Source of the DNA: Chryseobacterium sp. VAUSW3
GTDB taxonomy: Bacteria; Bacteroidota; Bacteroidia; Flavobacteriales; Weeksellaceae
Direction: 5' to 3'
Assembly: GCF_002205795.1 (NCBI RefSeq)
Contig: NZ_NIUY01000001.1
Location: forward strand, 1,054,001-1,118,000
DNA: 64,000 nt
Positions 8,672 to 17,500 of this stretch are shown in pieces. The position numbers and the translations under genes are program-made. The notes under the pieces are model-generated. The model was not told where the DNA came from, did no database searches, and was given only the letters and a program-made list of their open reading frames with translations. Each line of letters starts with the position of its first letter. The first letter of the stretch is position 1.

Positions 8672-9010
8672 ATGAACTGGATGATACTCATTATCGGTGG
8701 ACTGTTTGAAACCGGATTTGCCTTATGCCTTGGGAAAGCCCAGGAAACTACAGGAAAAGAAAGTTATTTTTGGTGGGCCGGGTTTATTGTTTCGCTTTTT
8801 ATCAGCATGTTTTTGCTTTATAAAGCCATTTCATTTGGTGCGAACCCAATTCCGGTGGGAACAGCTTATGCCGTCTGGACAGGGATTGGTGCGGTGGGCG
8901 CGGTTTTTATGGGGATTTTTATTTTTAATGAACCTGTAAACTTCTGGCGCATGTTTTTTGTGTTCACTTTAATTGCGTCTGTGGTAGGGCTGAAGGTAGT
9001 GAGTAACTAA
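8672..9010 (+). CDS. Small multidrug resistance (SMR) transporter, SugE/Gdx-like
   Basis: Four-helix inner-membrane exporter of 112 aa. The central glutamate that binds cation and proton is E13 in GGLFETGFAL. GTAYAVWTGIGAVGA is a near-perfect match to the SugE/Gdx signature. Gdx members export guanidinium ions; other SMR members export quaternary ammonium compounds. Position 16 is Phe where Gdx usually has Trp, and the loop after helix 1 (KAQETTGKES) is long, so strict guanidinium specificity is not assured. The start at 8672 places E13 at its canonical number and abuts a -7 box. Its neighbour is a divergent MFS exporter. Confidence 0.88.
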   Translation: MNWMILIIGGLFETGFALCLGKAQETTGKESYFWWAGFIVSLFISMFLLYKAISFGANPIPVGTAYAVWTGIGAVGAVFMGIFIFNEPVNFWRMFFVFTLIASVVGLKVVSN

Positions 9011-9060
9011 TTAATCAATCGGTTTATTAAAAATTATTTTATAAAAATATCTGAAATCTC

Positions 9061-9090
9061 AAAAAAAAATCCGGACACAATGCCCGGATT
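9061..9090 (-). terminator. Intrinsic terminator for the T9SS-sorted protein gene
   Basis: Stem AATCCGG/CCGGATT (9068-9074 with 9084-9090). On the minus strand it is followed by a run of T (complement of 9061-9069). It lies 20 nt past the stop at 9110. It could also stop plus-strand transcription from the SMR gene, with a weaker T tract. Confidence 0.7.
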
Positions 9091-9109
9091 AACTTTTTGC
9101 CTAAGTTTT

Positions 9110-10066
9110 TTATTTTTTAATGAATTTAGTGCTTAATGTTTTTCCGTTTGTCGTGGTTACATTTACAATGTAAATTCCCTTTGAAAGATTTGCAATATTC
9201 ATTTTATCATTGCTGCTCTTTAAAACAATTCTTCCATCCGCCGAATAGATTACTGCTGATTTTAGTTTTTCGTTTTTGGTGAAAATATAAAGTTCATCCG
9301 CTGCCTGGGTAACCATAATATCTCTAACAGTGCTGTAAGATTCGGTAGTTCCTAGATTGTTGTCGCCTTCTATAGAGAACGCTAATCCGTTAAATAAGGC
9401 ATCAGAGGTAAGCGCACTGATGTTTGTCCAGCTTGTAGCTCCTGCTCCAAATGCGTTTGCAGGATCCACAAGTTTCGCAAATTCAGAATTAACTGCCCCT
9501 ACCGACCAATTCCATCTTTGGGAACTTATATAATCGGTAAGATTAAGTTTCGGTGCAAAAGCTACCCAATATTTGGTGTTGGCAGTGAGTTGAAGGGCAG
9601 AACCTAACGCTTCCACAACATCAATGTTATAAGCAAAGTAACCGGTTGCCGGTGTTGTTATGGTAAATGCGGTAGAAGCTTCAGTAAGATCAATTTTTGC
9701 GATATAAGGATTTACATCTCCAGGAATACCGGCAGGTTTCCCTGCGTTGTCGGCATAAATGTACATTAAAAGTCCCCGGTTAAGGCTGGTAACCGTACCT
9801 GCATTTTGAAAACCAAGGAAAGAAAATGTCTTTACGCCAGCATCACCGCTTAATATGAAATCGTCTGCAGCCATAACAAAGTTGCCGTTTGAGAGAACAC
9901 TCGAAACAATACCGCTTCCTCCTGTAGCAACCTGTTCGTATAAAACCGACGCAGGTTTTTTTACATTTTGTAAAATATTTTGACTGGATGAAACAGCCGT
10001 AAGGCTTTGGGCGTTAGATAGTGAAAGGGACAAAAATGTTGCAGCTGCCAAGTAAAGTTTTTTCAT
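9110..10066 (-). CDS. Secreted protein with type IX secretion system (type A) C-terminal sorting domain
   Basis: 318 aa. Residues 1-19 form a signal peptide (KKLYLAAATFLSLSLSNAQ). The central 200 residues form a beta-rich domain with tryptophan-containing motifs (TKYWVAFAPKLN, SQRWNWSVG) that I cannot assign to an enzyme family. About the last 75 residues are a T9SS type A sorting domain: ELYIFTKNEKLKSAVIYS, DGRIVLKS, LSKGIYIVNV and a basic end KFIKK. Proteins with this domain cross the outer membrane through the T9SS and are usually processed or anchored. No partner gene is adjacent, and it has its own terminator. The sorting-domain call is firm; the passenger function is unknown. Confidence 0.88.
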   Translation of the reverse strand: MKKLYLAAATFLSLSLSNAQSLTAVSSSQNILQNVKKPASVLYEQVATGGSGIVSSVLSNGNFVMAADDFILSGDAGVKTFSFLGFQNAGTVTSLNRGLLMYIYADNAGKPAGIPGDVNPYIAKIDLTEASTAFTITTPATGYFAYNIDVVEALGSALQLTANTKYWVAFAPKLNLTDYISSQRWNWSVGAVNSEFAKLVDPANAFGAGATSWTNISALTSDALFNGLAFSIEGDNNLGTTESYSTVRDIMVTQAADELYIFTKNEKLKSAVIYSADGRIVLKSSNDKMNIANLSKGIYIVNVTTTNGKTLSTKFIKK

Positions 10067-10277
10067 TTTATAATTTTATAATTGAGTCGGTGAATATATA
10101 AAAATTATGTTAAATCAGAAGGCTTTTTTATCTCGTTTTAGCATGTTGCTGTAAGACAGAACATTGCTTTTTATCTACGCAAACAGATGAATGTTAAAGC
10201 ACAGGATTAATAGCTAATCACTGTCTGGTTTGCGGTTAAATGTAAAGGCTTAAATGGTAATGAATTTTAACAGAACA
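10067..10277. other. Intergenic region upstream of the T9SS-sorted protein
   Basis: 211 nt between the GH3 stop and the T9SS protein start. AT-rich, with no exact TAnnTTTG box on either strand and no convincing hairpin or small reading frame. Confidence 0.3.
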
Positions 10278-11777
10278 TTAAATTCTGAATTTACTTAAGA
10301 AATCCCCAATTTTCCGGTCGTTTGCGAGCCTCGGGATCTTATTTTGGCCACCAAGTTTCCCTTCAGATTTTGCGTAATCCTGAAATGCATTTCTTTTTAA
10401 TTTGCTGATAAGTAATGGTTTCAGAATGTTTCCGGAGATTAAATCGTCGTAATAAGTGTTGCGCTTGCGCATCTCATCATCAAGGTTTTTTCGGAAATCT
10501 TCTATATTTTCAGGTTCTTTTTCAAACTCAATAAACCATTCGTGATAAGGCAGGCCTTCTGTAGGATTTACCTGTGGTGCAAGATGAAATTCGGTGATTT
10601 GTGCCGGAAATTTTTCTACCGTTGCCTTCATGGCCTCTTCCACTTCAAAAGCAATTACATGTTCGCCAAAAGCAGAGGTAAAATGCTTTGTTCTTCCGGA
10701 AACAACTACTCTGTAGGGAGTTTTAGAAATAAAACGAATCACGTCGCCAATCGAATATGCCCAAAGTCCCGAATTCGTTGTTAAAATTAAAGCGTAATCT
10801 TTATGAAGTTCAACATCCTTTAAAGTAAGCCTTTTTGCGTCCGGTTTCCCGTATGCTTCCAGCGGAACAAATTCATAAAAAATGCCGTGATTGGTAAGAA
10901 GCAGCAATCCTTCGTGCTGATAATCATCCTGGAAAGCAAAAAATCCTTCGCTCGCCGGAAAAGTCTGTATGGTATCAACTTCTTTGCCCAGAAGCTCCTT
11001 CATTTTTTCGCGGTATGGTTCGTAATTTACTCCTCCGGTGATAATGAGCTGTAGATTTGGGAAAAGTTCAGTGATTTTTTTGCCGTTGCGCTCGATCAGT
11101 TTTTCAAAATACATAATCAGCCATGGCGGGATGCCCGAAATTAAGGTCATGTTTTCTTTTTCGGTTTCCTTCACAATTTCATCAACTTTGGTTTCCCAGT
11201 CTTCGATAAGGTTGGTTTTAAGGCTTGGCAAACGGTTTTTCTGAAGGTAATTTGGGATGTGATGGGCCACAATTCCGGAGAGGCGGCCGGTCTGGATTCC
11301 GTTGATTTCTTCTAATTCCGGACTTCCCTGAAGGAAAATCATCTTTCCGGAAACAAAATCCGAATTATTTTTTTGATTGATATAATGAAAAATCGCGCTT
11401 TGCGCTGCCGCAATCTGATACGGCATCCCTTCCTTTGAAATTGGAATGTATTTAGAGCCGGAAGTTGTTCCTGAAGTTTTCGCAAAATATAGGGGAGTTT
11501 CGGTCCAGAGAATATTTCGCTGGCCTTTTTTTACTTTTTCGATATAAGGTTTTAAATCCTCATAATCTGCAATCCCCACATTTTTCCGGAAATCCGCAAC
11601 CGTTTTTATGTTTTCAAACTGATGTTCCCTGCCAAACAAAGTTTTTTCGGCAGTTTTTACCAGAGAAATCAGGAGTTTTTCCTGATCTTCAACAGCGTTC
11701 TGCTTAAAGGTTTCGGTTTGTTTAACGTGTTTTTTTGCCCAGATTAAAGCAATTTTTTTCTTAATGAAATTCAGCAT
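10278..11777 (-). CDS. GH3 auxin-responsive promoter family protein (acyl-adenylating ligase fold)
   Basis: 499-aa bacterial member of the GH3 family, of the ANL acyl-adenylate fold. Plant GH3 enzymes adenylate carboxylic acids and couple them to amino acids. The ATP-binding motif TSGTTSGSKYIPIS, the second motif FPASEGFFAFQ and the third motif YSIGDVIRF are all intact, so adenylation activity is plausible. The C-terminal part (TEFHLAPQ, YHEWFIEFE) fits the mobile C-domain. Bacterial members are common in Bacteroidota with unknown acid and acceptor. It has its own -7 box and lies 19 nt after the barrel gene region on the same strand. No biosynthetic partner is adjacent. Confidence 0.92.
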   Translation of the reverse strand: MLNFIKKKIALIWAKKHVKQTETFKQNAVEDQEKLLISLVKTAEKTLFGREHQFENIKTVADFRKNVGIADYEDLKPYIEKVKKGQRNILWTETPLYFAKTSGTTSGSKYIPISKEGMPYQIAAAQSAIFHYINQKNNSDFVSGKMIFLQGSPELEEINGIQTGRLSGIVAHHIPNYLQKNRLPSLKTNLIEDWETKVDEIVKETEKENMTLISGIPPWLIMYFEKLIERNGKKITELFPNLQLIITGGVNYEPYREKMKELLGKEVDTIQTFPASEGFFAFQDDYQHEGLLLLTNHGIFYEFVPLEAYGKPDAKRLTLKDVELHKDYALILTTNSGLWAYSIGDVIRFISKTPYRVVVSGRTKHFTSAFGEHVIAFEVEEAMKATVEKFPAQITEFHLAPQVNPTEGLPYHEWFIEFEKEPENIEDFRKNLDDEMRKRNTYYDDLISGNILKPLLISKLKRNAFQDYAKSEGKLGGQNKIPRLANDRKIGDFLSKFRI

Positions 11778-11781
11778 ACCG

Positions 11782-11789
11782 CAAATTTA
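11782..11789 (-). promoter_or_regulatory. -7 promoter box for the GH3 gene
   Basis: Minus strand TAAATTTG, then 4 nt (CGGT), then the ATG at 11777. The box lies in the 19-nt gap after the upstream barrel gene's stop region. A separate leaderless transcript is predicted. Confidence 0.62.
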
Positions 11790-11796
11790 GATGTTT

Positions 11797-12384
11797 TTAG
11801 AAACAAATTCTTAAACCTAAAGATAAATTTAGCAATGTGGATTTGGAGTAGTATTTTTCAATTTTGGGATCATTCATTTCGGTAAAAGTGCTGAGGAAAT
11901 AGAATCTTGGTCCCGCAACAAGCTGAAGGTTGTTGTTTTTGGTAAGGCCGTACATTGCTTTCGCGCCCACCAAAAAAGCGTTCCCACTTTCTGAAAAATT
12001 TTTTGTCCTGTAATTTGAATAACTTTTCAGCTTTGCGTAGCCTCCGCCGATGTTTCCTTCGAAACTTAATCTGTTATTGGCTTGGTATCGGTAAAGCGCG
12101 TAATAATCGAAAGTGGTAAACTTCGGACTGTGCAGATCGCCGAAAACGGAAACATCAGATACTTCGGAATAACTTTTATTGAATTCGATTCCCAAACCGA
12201 TATTTTTTAAAAAAGTACCTGTAAATCCCAAACCGAATCCGGTAAAAGTGTTGGTGCCCTCTGCAATAAAATTACTGCCCATTCCGGTTAATGTATTTCC
12301 TTTGAGTTCGAACGCAAATTTGTCGGTTTCCTGAGACAAACATATTCCGGAAAACAGGATGAAAATTAATAAAAAACTCTTCAT
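11797..12384 (-). CDS. Outer-membrane beta-barrel protein, copy A of a duplicated pair
   Basis: 195 aa with a signal peptide (residues 1-18, ending LSQ) and alternating hydrophobic strands ending in aromatic Phe, as in small outer-membrane barrels of about 8 strands. It is a paralogue of the protein at 12770-13372. Shared stretches are FTGFGLG versus FYGFGFG, GDLHSPKFTTFD versus GNLGSPRMTVFD, and the C-terminus KYYSKSTLLNLSLG versus KYYSRSTFLSLSLG. Its start overlaps the stop of the lipoprotein at 12381-12752 by ATGA, so translation is probably coupled. It is last in a four-gene unit. Function is unknown; a porin or adhesin role is only a guess. Confidence 0.82.
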   Translation of the reverse strand: MKSFLLIFILFSGICLSQETDKFAFELKGNTLTGMGSNFIAEGTNTFTGFGLGFTGTFLKNIGLGIEFNKSYSEVSDVSVFGDLHSPKFTTFDYYALYRYQANNRLSFEGNIGGGYAKLKSYSNYRTKNFSESGNAFLVGAKAMYGLTKNNNLQLVAGPRFYFLSTFTEMNDPKIEKYYSKSTLLNLSLGLRICF

Positions 12385-12752
12385 GGTTCGAGTTGTATTT
12401 GTGGAAATTTAAAAGCAGTGTTTTTTGCCGGAAGAATTATGGATAAAGAATCGTAATCAAGTCGGCATTCCGGATCACTGGAACTGAATGAAATAATTTT
12501 CCGGTTTAGAAACAATGCCTTTTCTTTCGTAGTTCCAGGGCCGCCAAGCTTGAAGTTCCCTGAAGCATCGGTGTGGGTTTCGGAGATCAAAATATCCTCC
12601 GCATATAGTTTTACGGGAATGTTTGCCATGTTTGGTGAGATCTTTCCTTCAGCGTAAATTCTGGAATTACTAACATATTCGGGTTGGCAGCCATTTGGTG
12701 ACATGAGAAATGAGATGGGTAAAACAGCAGAAAAAATAAATCGTTGTATCAT
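12381..12752 (-). CDS. Putative lipoprotein or exported protein, copy A of a duplicated pair
   Basis: 123 aa. The hydrophobic N-terminus ends SPNGC, a weak lipobox, so lipidation is uncertain here. The rest looks like one beta-sandwich of the carboxypeptidase-regulatory type: RIYAEGK, then ETHTDASGNFKLGGP, then IILP and FPQIQLEP. It is a paralogue of 13369-13752, sharing RxYxEGK, GNFKLxGP, a K-I-SFS-like segment and the final I-LE. The ATGA overlap with the barrel gene at 11797-12384 suggests the two products work as a pair at the outer membrane. I do not recognise a named family. Confidence 0.72.
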   Translation of the reverse strand: MIQRFIFSAVLPISFLMSPNGCQPEYVSNSRIYAEGKISPNMANIPVKLYAEDILISETHTDASGNFKLGGPGTTKEKALFLNRKIISFSSSDPECRLDYDSLSIILPAKNTAFKFPQIQLEP

Positions 12753-12769
12753 ACCGTGGTTTTTTGAAG

Positions 12770-13372
12770 CTAGAAATTATAGCGGTAACCTAAGCTCAGG
12801 CTCAGGAATGTGGAACGGCTGTAGTATTTCTGAATCTGCGGATTTTCATTGTAAACATTTCCATAATAGAAATTTGCCTTTAAGGCCGCAAAAACCTGCT
12901 GAGGTCCGTCTAAAGTATAAATCGCTTTTCCGCCGAGATTAAAACCCATTGCATGATCTTTCAGTTTTTCGCTTTTGTCCAGATAAAGGTTCGTGTAACG
13001 GTAATAACTGAAACCTGCCATTTCCTCCACCATAAAATCTTCCGAAATGTTTTCGCGGTGCGTTAGAAAGACATCAAACACCGTCATTCTGGGTGAGCCT
13101 AAATTGCCATACAGATTTTGGGAGCCATATTTCACGTTCGAAAAAAGTTCGCTGTAATCGAGGCCGACTCCAAAATTAATCGGCGTCATAAGATTTCCGC
13201 CAAATCCGAATCCATAAAATGGTTGAAGGTCTTTCGCAAGGGAATTATTTCCCAAAGGTTTCATCGCCAGAACCTTCACATCAATATTGGAAACCACATC
13301 CAGCCCTTTCCTTTTTTTCTGTGAATATGCGGTGGTTGAAACCAGTAACATTAAAACAATAAATATTCTCAT
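12770..13372 (-). CDS. Outer-membrane beta-barrel protein, copy B of a duplicated pair
   Basis: 200 aa with a signal peptide (residues 1-18, ending AYSQ). The mature part begins with basic KKRKG and continues as amphipathic strands, ending in aromatic RYNF. It is a paralogue of the barrel at 11797-12384 through GFGFGGN, SPRMTVFD and the conserved KYYSRSTFLSLSLG end. Its start codon overlaps the stop of the lipoprotein at 13369-13752 by ATGA, the same arrangement as in copy A. The stop is 17 nt before the copy A lipoprotein start, so all four genes probably form one transcript. Function is unknown. Confidence 0.82.
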   Translation of the reverse strand: MRIFIVLMLLVSTTAYSQKKRKGLDVVSNIDVKVLAMKPLGNNSLAKDLQPFYGFGFGGNLMTPINFGVGLDYSELFSNVKYGSQNLYGNLGSPRMTVFDVFLTHRENISEDFMVEEMAGFSYYRYTNLYLDKSEKLKDHAMGFNLGGKAIYTLDGPQQVFAALKANFYYGNVYNENPQIQKYYSRSTFLSLSLGYRYNF

Positions 13373-13752
13373 TTCTCCAATACAATTTCGTTAAACTTAA
13401 TGTAAGTAATTCCCGCCGGAACACGAATTTTAAATCCGTCGGAGGAAATTTGAAGGCCGGTTTTATCAGTGCTGAAAGTTTTAATTTTTTCGGTAGAAAC
13501 AATGTCGAATCCATTTTTTCCTATCGGTCCCGAAAGTTTAAAGTTTCCGTCCGATGCCAACATGGTTTCTGCAACAATGGTGCTTTCGCTGCTGATTTTC
13601 AGGAGAAATTTATTGTAATCAACAGTCGCCGATATAAGTTTTCCTTCCACATAAGCGCGTGGGTTGTCCTGCGAATCGCTTCTGCAGCTCAGCAACAGTA
13701 AGGCGATGAAAAGCATTAGTGCGCTTGGTTTCAAATAAATTTTCATCAGCAT
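13369..13752 (-). CDS. Putative lipoprotein, copy B of a duplicated pair
   Basis: 127 aa if started at 13752, or 125 aa from the ATG at 13746. The second start gives a cleaner lipoprotein signal (basic start, then LMLFIALLLLSC) with a good lipobox. The mature domain has the layout of the copy A protein: RAYVEGK, ETMLASDGNFKLSGP, KIKTFST, IRVPAG and a final FNEIVLEK. It is probably a surface or periplasmic lipoprotein partner of the barrel at 12770-13372, to which it is coupled by an ATGA overlap. No consensus -7 box is visible in the short gap from the upstream terminator. Confidence 0.75.
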   Translation of the reverse strand: MLMKIYLKPSALMLFIALLLLSCRSDSQDNPRAYVEGKLISATVDYNKFLLKISSESTIVAETMLASDGNFKLSGPIGKNGFDIVSTEKIKTFSTDKTGLQISSDGFKIRVPAGITYIKFNEIVLEK

Positions 13753-13770
13753 ATTTTTTGTGAAAATACA

Positions 13771-13800
13771 AAAACTGCCTCAATTATCTTGAGACAGTTT
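13771..13800 (-). terminator. Intrinsic terminator after the lipoprotein gene 13822-14250
   Basis: Hairpin with arms AAACTG-CTCAA and TTGAG-CAGTTT carrying one internal mismatch. On the minus strand it ends in TTTTTG and lies 21 nt past the stop. It separates the small lipoprotein from the duplicated pairs downstream. Confidence 0.65.
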
Positions 13801-13821
13801 CGGTTTTATATGAAGTTTAGT

Positions 13822-14250
13822 TTACCTTACCGCATTGGCTGTCCAGGTTTTTCCATTAGCGGTATATAAGATTTTAAGGTCTTTGTTATCGATTCTGATA
13901 TAAGATGTTGCAGAAGATCCCACCATTACCAGGGTATTGTCACCGGTTTTTTCAAATTCAACACCATTTAGATCTGGAATTCCGTCAGAAAATCTGAAAT
14001 TGTACTTTGTGCCACTCGCGATTTTGGTTACAAAAACACTTCCGTTGTCTTTTGAAATAGATGTGGTGCCATCGTTATAAGAAATGCTTCCGTTGTAGGT
14101 TCCTGCAAAAAAATCATTGTCTGCGGGATCATCATCACGGCTGCAAGAGCTGAGTGAAATTAAAGAAAATAATAAAACAAACAGGCCTACAAACCTGAAC
14201 GAATTTCTGAAACGTGAACTTTTGTTGTTGTTCTGAACTGATAATTTCAT
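13822..14250 (-). CDS. Small lipoprotein of unknown function
   Basis: 142 aa from the ATG at 14250. An in-frame start at 14292 would add 14 Lys/Asn/Ile residues ahead of the signal and is less likely. The signal ends SLISLSSC, a good lipobox. A flexible acidic SRDDDPADNDF follows. The mature part is about 95 residues of short beta strands (TYNGSISYND, KYNFRFSDGIP, NTLVMVGSSATSYIRI, LKILYTANGKTW). This layout resembles small calycin-like or lipocalin-like lipoproteins common in Flavobacteriia, but I cannot name a family. It is a single-gene unit with its own terminator. Confidence 0.75.
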   Translation of the reverse strand: MKLSVQNNNKSSRFRNSFRFVGLFVLLFSLISLSSCSRDDDPADNDFFAGTYNGSISYNDGTTSISKDNGSVFVTKIASGTKYNFRFSDGIPDLNGVEFEKTGDNTLVMVGSSATSYIRIDNKDLKILYTANGKTWTANAVR

Positions 14251-14431
14251 AATAATATTTTTAATGTTAATGTTTTTCAGTTTTTCAAACATTATGCCAG
14301 CGATTCATAATCGTTTTCTTTTAACTTTTATTAGCATTGTTGTGGTTAAACGCTGCAGAAATGATATTTTATGGGTTTAAAAATTAACTTTTCTATAAAA
14401 GTGTAATGGTTAGATTTTCAGAAATATAACT

Positions 14432-14439
14432 TAAATTTG
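14432..14439 (+). promoter_or_regulatory. -7 promoter box for mfd
   Basis: Plus strand TAAATTTG, an exact TAnnTTTG match. The mfd start is 83 nt downstream, so this message would have a leader of roughly 75-80 nt. A GAAACGG/CCGTTT-like inverted element is seen in the leader, but its stability is unclear. Confidence 0.5.
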
Positions 14440-14522
14440 TGTCCTCAGAACGGTTTCGGAATTTTCCCGGAATCGTTTTCGCCGTTTGTTTTTTACGAAA
14501 CGGTTTAAATTTTAATTAAAGA

Positions 14523-17500
14523 ATGCAGTTAAAAGCCATACACGAAACTTTTCTTCCCGATATGTTGCGAAACGAATTTGGGAAAGAAATTTTTAAAAAT
14601 ATAGAAACTCACCAACATATCTCCGTGAAAGGGTTTGCGGGTTCTTCGCCTTCAGTTTTTGCGGCGGAGCTTTTTCTCACACAGAAAAAAACGATTCTTT
14701 TTATCATTGAAGATAAAGAAGAAGCGCTGTATATAACATCGGAAATGGAAGATCTTCTGGGAAAAGAAAACGTACTTTATTTTCCCGCAACGCACTTGGA
14801 GCCTTACCAGATCGAGAAAACCCAGAACGCAAACCTGGTTCTAAGAACCGAAGTGCTCAACAAGCTGAATTCGGCGAAAAAGCCTAAAGTAATCGTCGCA
14901 GGTTTCTCGGCTTTGTCGGAAAAAGTCCTGAAAAAGGAAGATTTTAAGGCGATTTCTCATCAGATTAAAGTAGGTGAAAGTCTGGATTTTGATTTTACTG
15001 AAGAACTTTTGCAGCAGTTCAATTTTAACCTGACAGATTTCGTTTCAGAACCAGGCGAATTCTCTGTTCGCGGCGGAATTGTAGATGTATTTTCCTATTC
15101 AAACGAAGAGCCTTACCGCATTTCTTTTTTCGGAAATGAGATTGAAAGCATCAAAACATTTAACATCGAAACGCAGCTCACCAACGGAAAGGTGAACGAA
15201 TTTCAGTTGGTTTCAAATATGAATTTCGCTGTCTCCGGAACGAAAGTTTCTCTTTTTGAACTTTTGCCGAAAGACAGTTTTGTGGTTTCTAAGAATGCGT
15301 TTTTAGGTCTGAAGAAAAACCGGGATTTCTATGCCAAGGCAGAAGAAAAATTCGCAGCGCTGAACACGGAAATCAAACACAGAACCCCGGCAGAACTATT
15401 TGTGAATGAAGAGGATTTGCTGAAGGATTATCAAAAATTCAGAACCGTAGATTTCACCTTGGAAAATCTGAAGATTACGGATGATTTTTCGGTTCAGCTC
15501 AACCAAACGCCGCAACCGACTTTTCATAAAAACTTTGAACTTCTTATTGAAGATTTGGTTGAAAAACGGGATTCTGATTACGATATCTGGATTTCTTTCT
15601 CCACCGAAAAGCAAAAAGAAAGGCTTGAGTCAATCTTTGAAGAATTGGGAAGTTTCAGTTCCGAACAGCAGGAAATTCCGTTTAAATCTTTCAAATCTGA
15701 ACTTCATGAAGGTTTTGTAGATTTCGACCATAAAATTTCGGTCTATACGGATCACCAGATTTTTGACCGTTACCAAAGATTCAAAGCAAAAAACACGTTT
15801 GCCAAATCTGAACAGTTGACCCTGAAGGATTTAATGCAGATGAAAGTGGGCGATTACATCACGCATATCGACCATGGAATCGGGAAATTCATGGGGTTGG
15901 TAAAAGTGAACAACAACGGGAAAGTTCAGGAATGTTTCAAATTGGTTTATAAAAACGGAGATTTACTTTATGTTTCGATTCATTCCCTACATAAAATTTC
16001 CAAATACAATGGTCCTGAAGGTCGCGAAATTGTTTTAAGTAAACTCGGTTCACCTGCCTGGAAATCTTTAAAACAGAAAACCAAAGCTAAAGTAAAACAG
16101 ATTGCTTTCGACCTGATAAGACTTTACGCACAACGGAAAACAGCGAAAGGTTTTGCTTTTACTCCCGATTCTTATCTTCAAAATGAGCTTGAAGCGAGTT
16201 TTATCTACGAAGATACTCCCGATCAGGAAAAAGCCACACTGGATGTGAAAAAAGATATGGAAAACGATACGGTGATGGATCGTTTGGTTTGTGGTGATGT
16301 AGGTTTCGGGAAAACCGAAATAGCAATCAGGGCGGCTTTCAAGGCCGCAACCGACGGGAAGCAGGTCGCTGTTTTGGTCCCAACCACGATTTTGGCATTT
16401 CAGCATTACCGCAGTTTTAAAGAAAGGTTAAAGGATTTTCCGGTAAATATTTCTTACATGAACCGCTTCCGCACCGCCAAACAGAAATCTGAAACGCTGA
16501 AAGGTCTTGAAGAAGGCAAAATCGATATTGTAATCGGGACGCATCAGTTGGTGGGGAGTTCAGTAAAATTTAAAGATTTAGGACTTTTAATCATCGATGA
16601 AGAACATAAGTTTGGAGTTTCGGTAAAAGATAAACTAAAAACCATTAAAAATAATATCGATACGCTTACTTTAACGGCTACACCAATTCCGAGGACCTTA
16701 CAGTTTTCTTTGATGGCCGCGCGAGATTTATCCGTTATTAAAACCCCGCCGCCAAACCGTCAGCCAGTTGAAACGAGTATTATCGGTTTCAGCGAGGAAG
16801 TGATTCGGGATGCTGTATCTTACGAAATTCAGCGTGACGGACAGGTGTATTTCATCAACAACAGAATCGAAAATCTTAAAGATATTGCAGGGCTTATTCA
16901 AAGGTTGGTTCCGGATGCAAAAGTAATTACCGGTCATGGACAGATGGAAGGAAAGCAGCTTGAACGCAATGTTCTGGATTTTATGGAAGGAAAATACGAT
17001 GTTTTGGTTTCTACAACGATTGTGGAAAGTGGTGTGGATGTTCCGAATGCCAACACGATTTTCATTAATGATGCGCAACGTTTCGGGATGGCAGATTTGC
17101 ACCAAATGCGCGGCAGAGTTGGCCGAAGCAACAGGAAAGCTTTCTGTTATCTTATCACGCCGCCGTTCGATATGATGACTTCGGATGCAAGAAAAAGACT
17201 GGAAGCGATCGAGCAGTTTTCGGATCTTGGTAGTGGATTTCAGATTGCAATGAAAGATCTGGAAATCCGTGGCGCAGGTGATTTGTTAGGCGGTGAGCAG
17301 AGCGGATTCATCAACGAAATGGGCTTTGACACGTACCAGAAAATTATGCAGGAAGCGTTGGAAGAATTACAGAACGATGAAGAATTTAGTGAACTGTTTG
17401 AAAATGAAGAAGACCGTAAAAAACTCTTCAAATCCAACAAAGAAGTAAATATCGATACAGATCTGGAATTGATGCTGCCGGATTCTTATGTACAGAGTAT

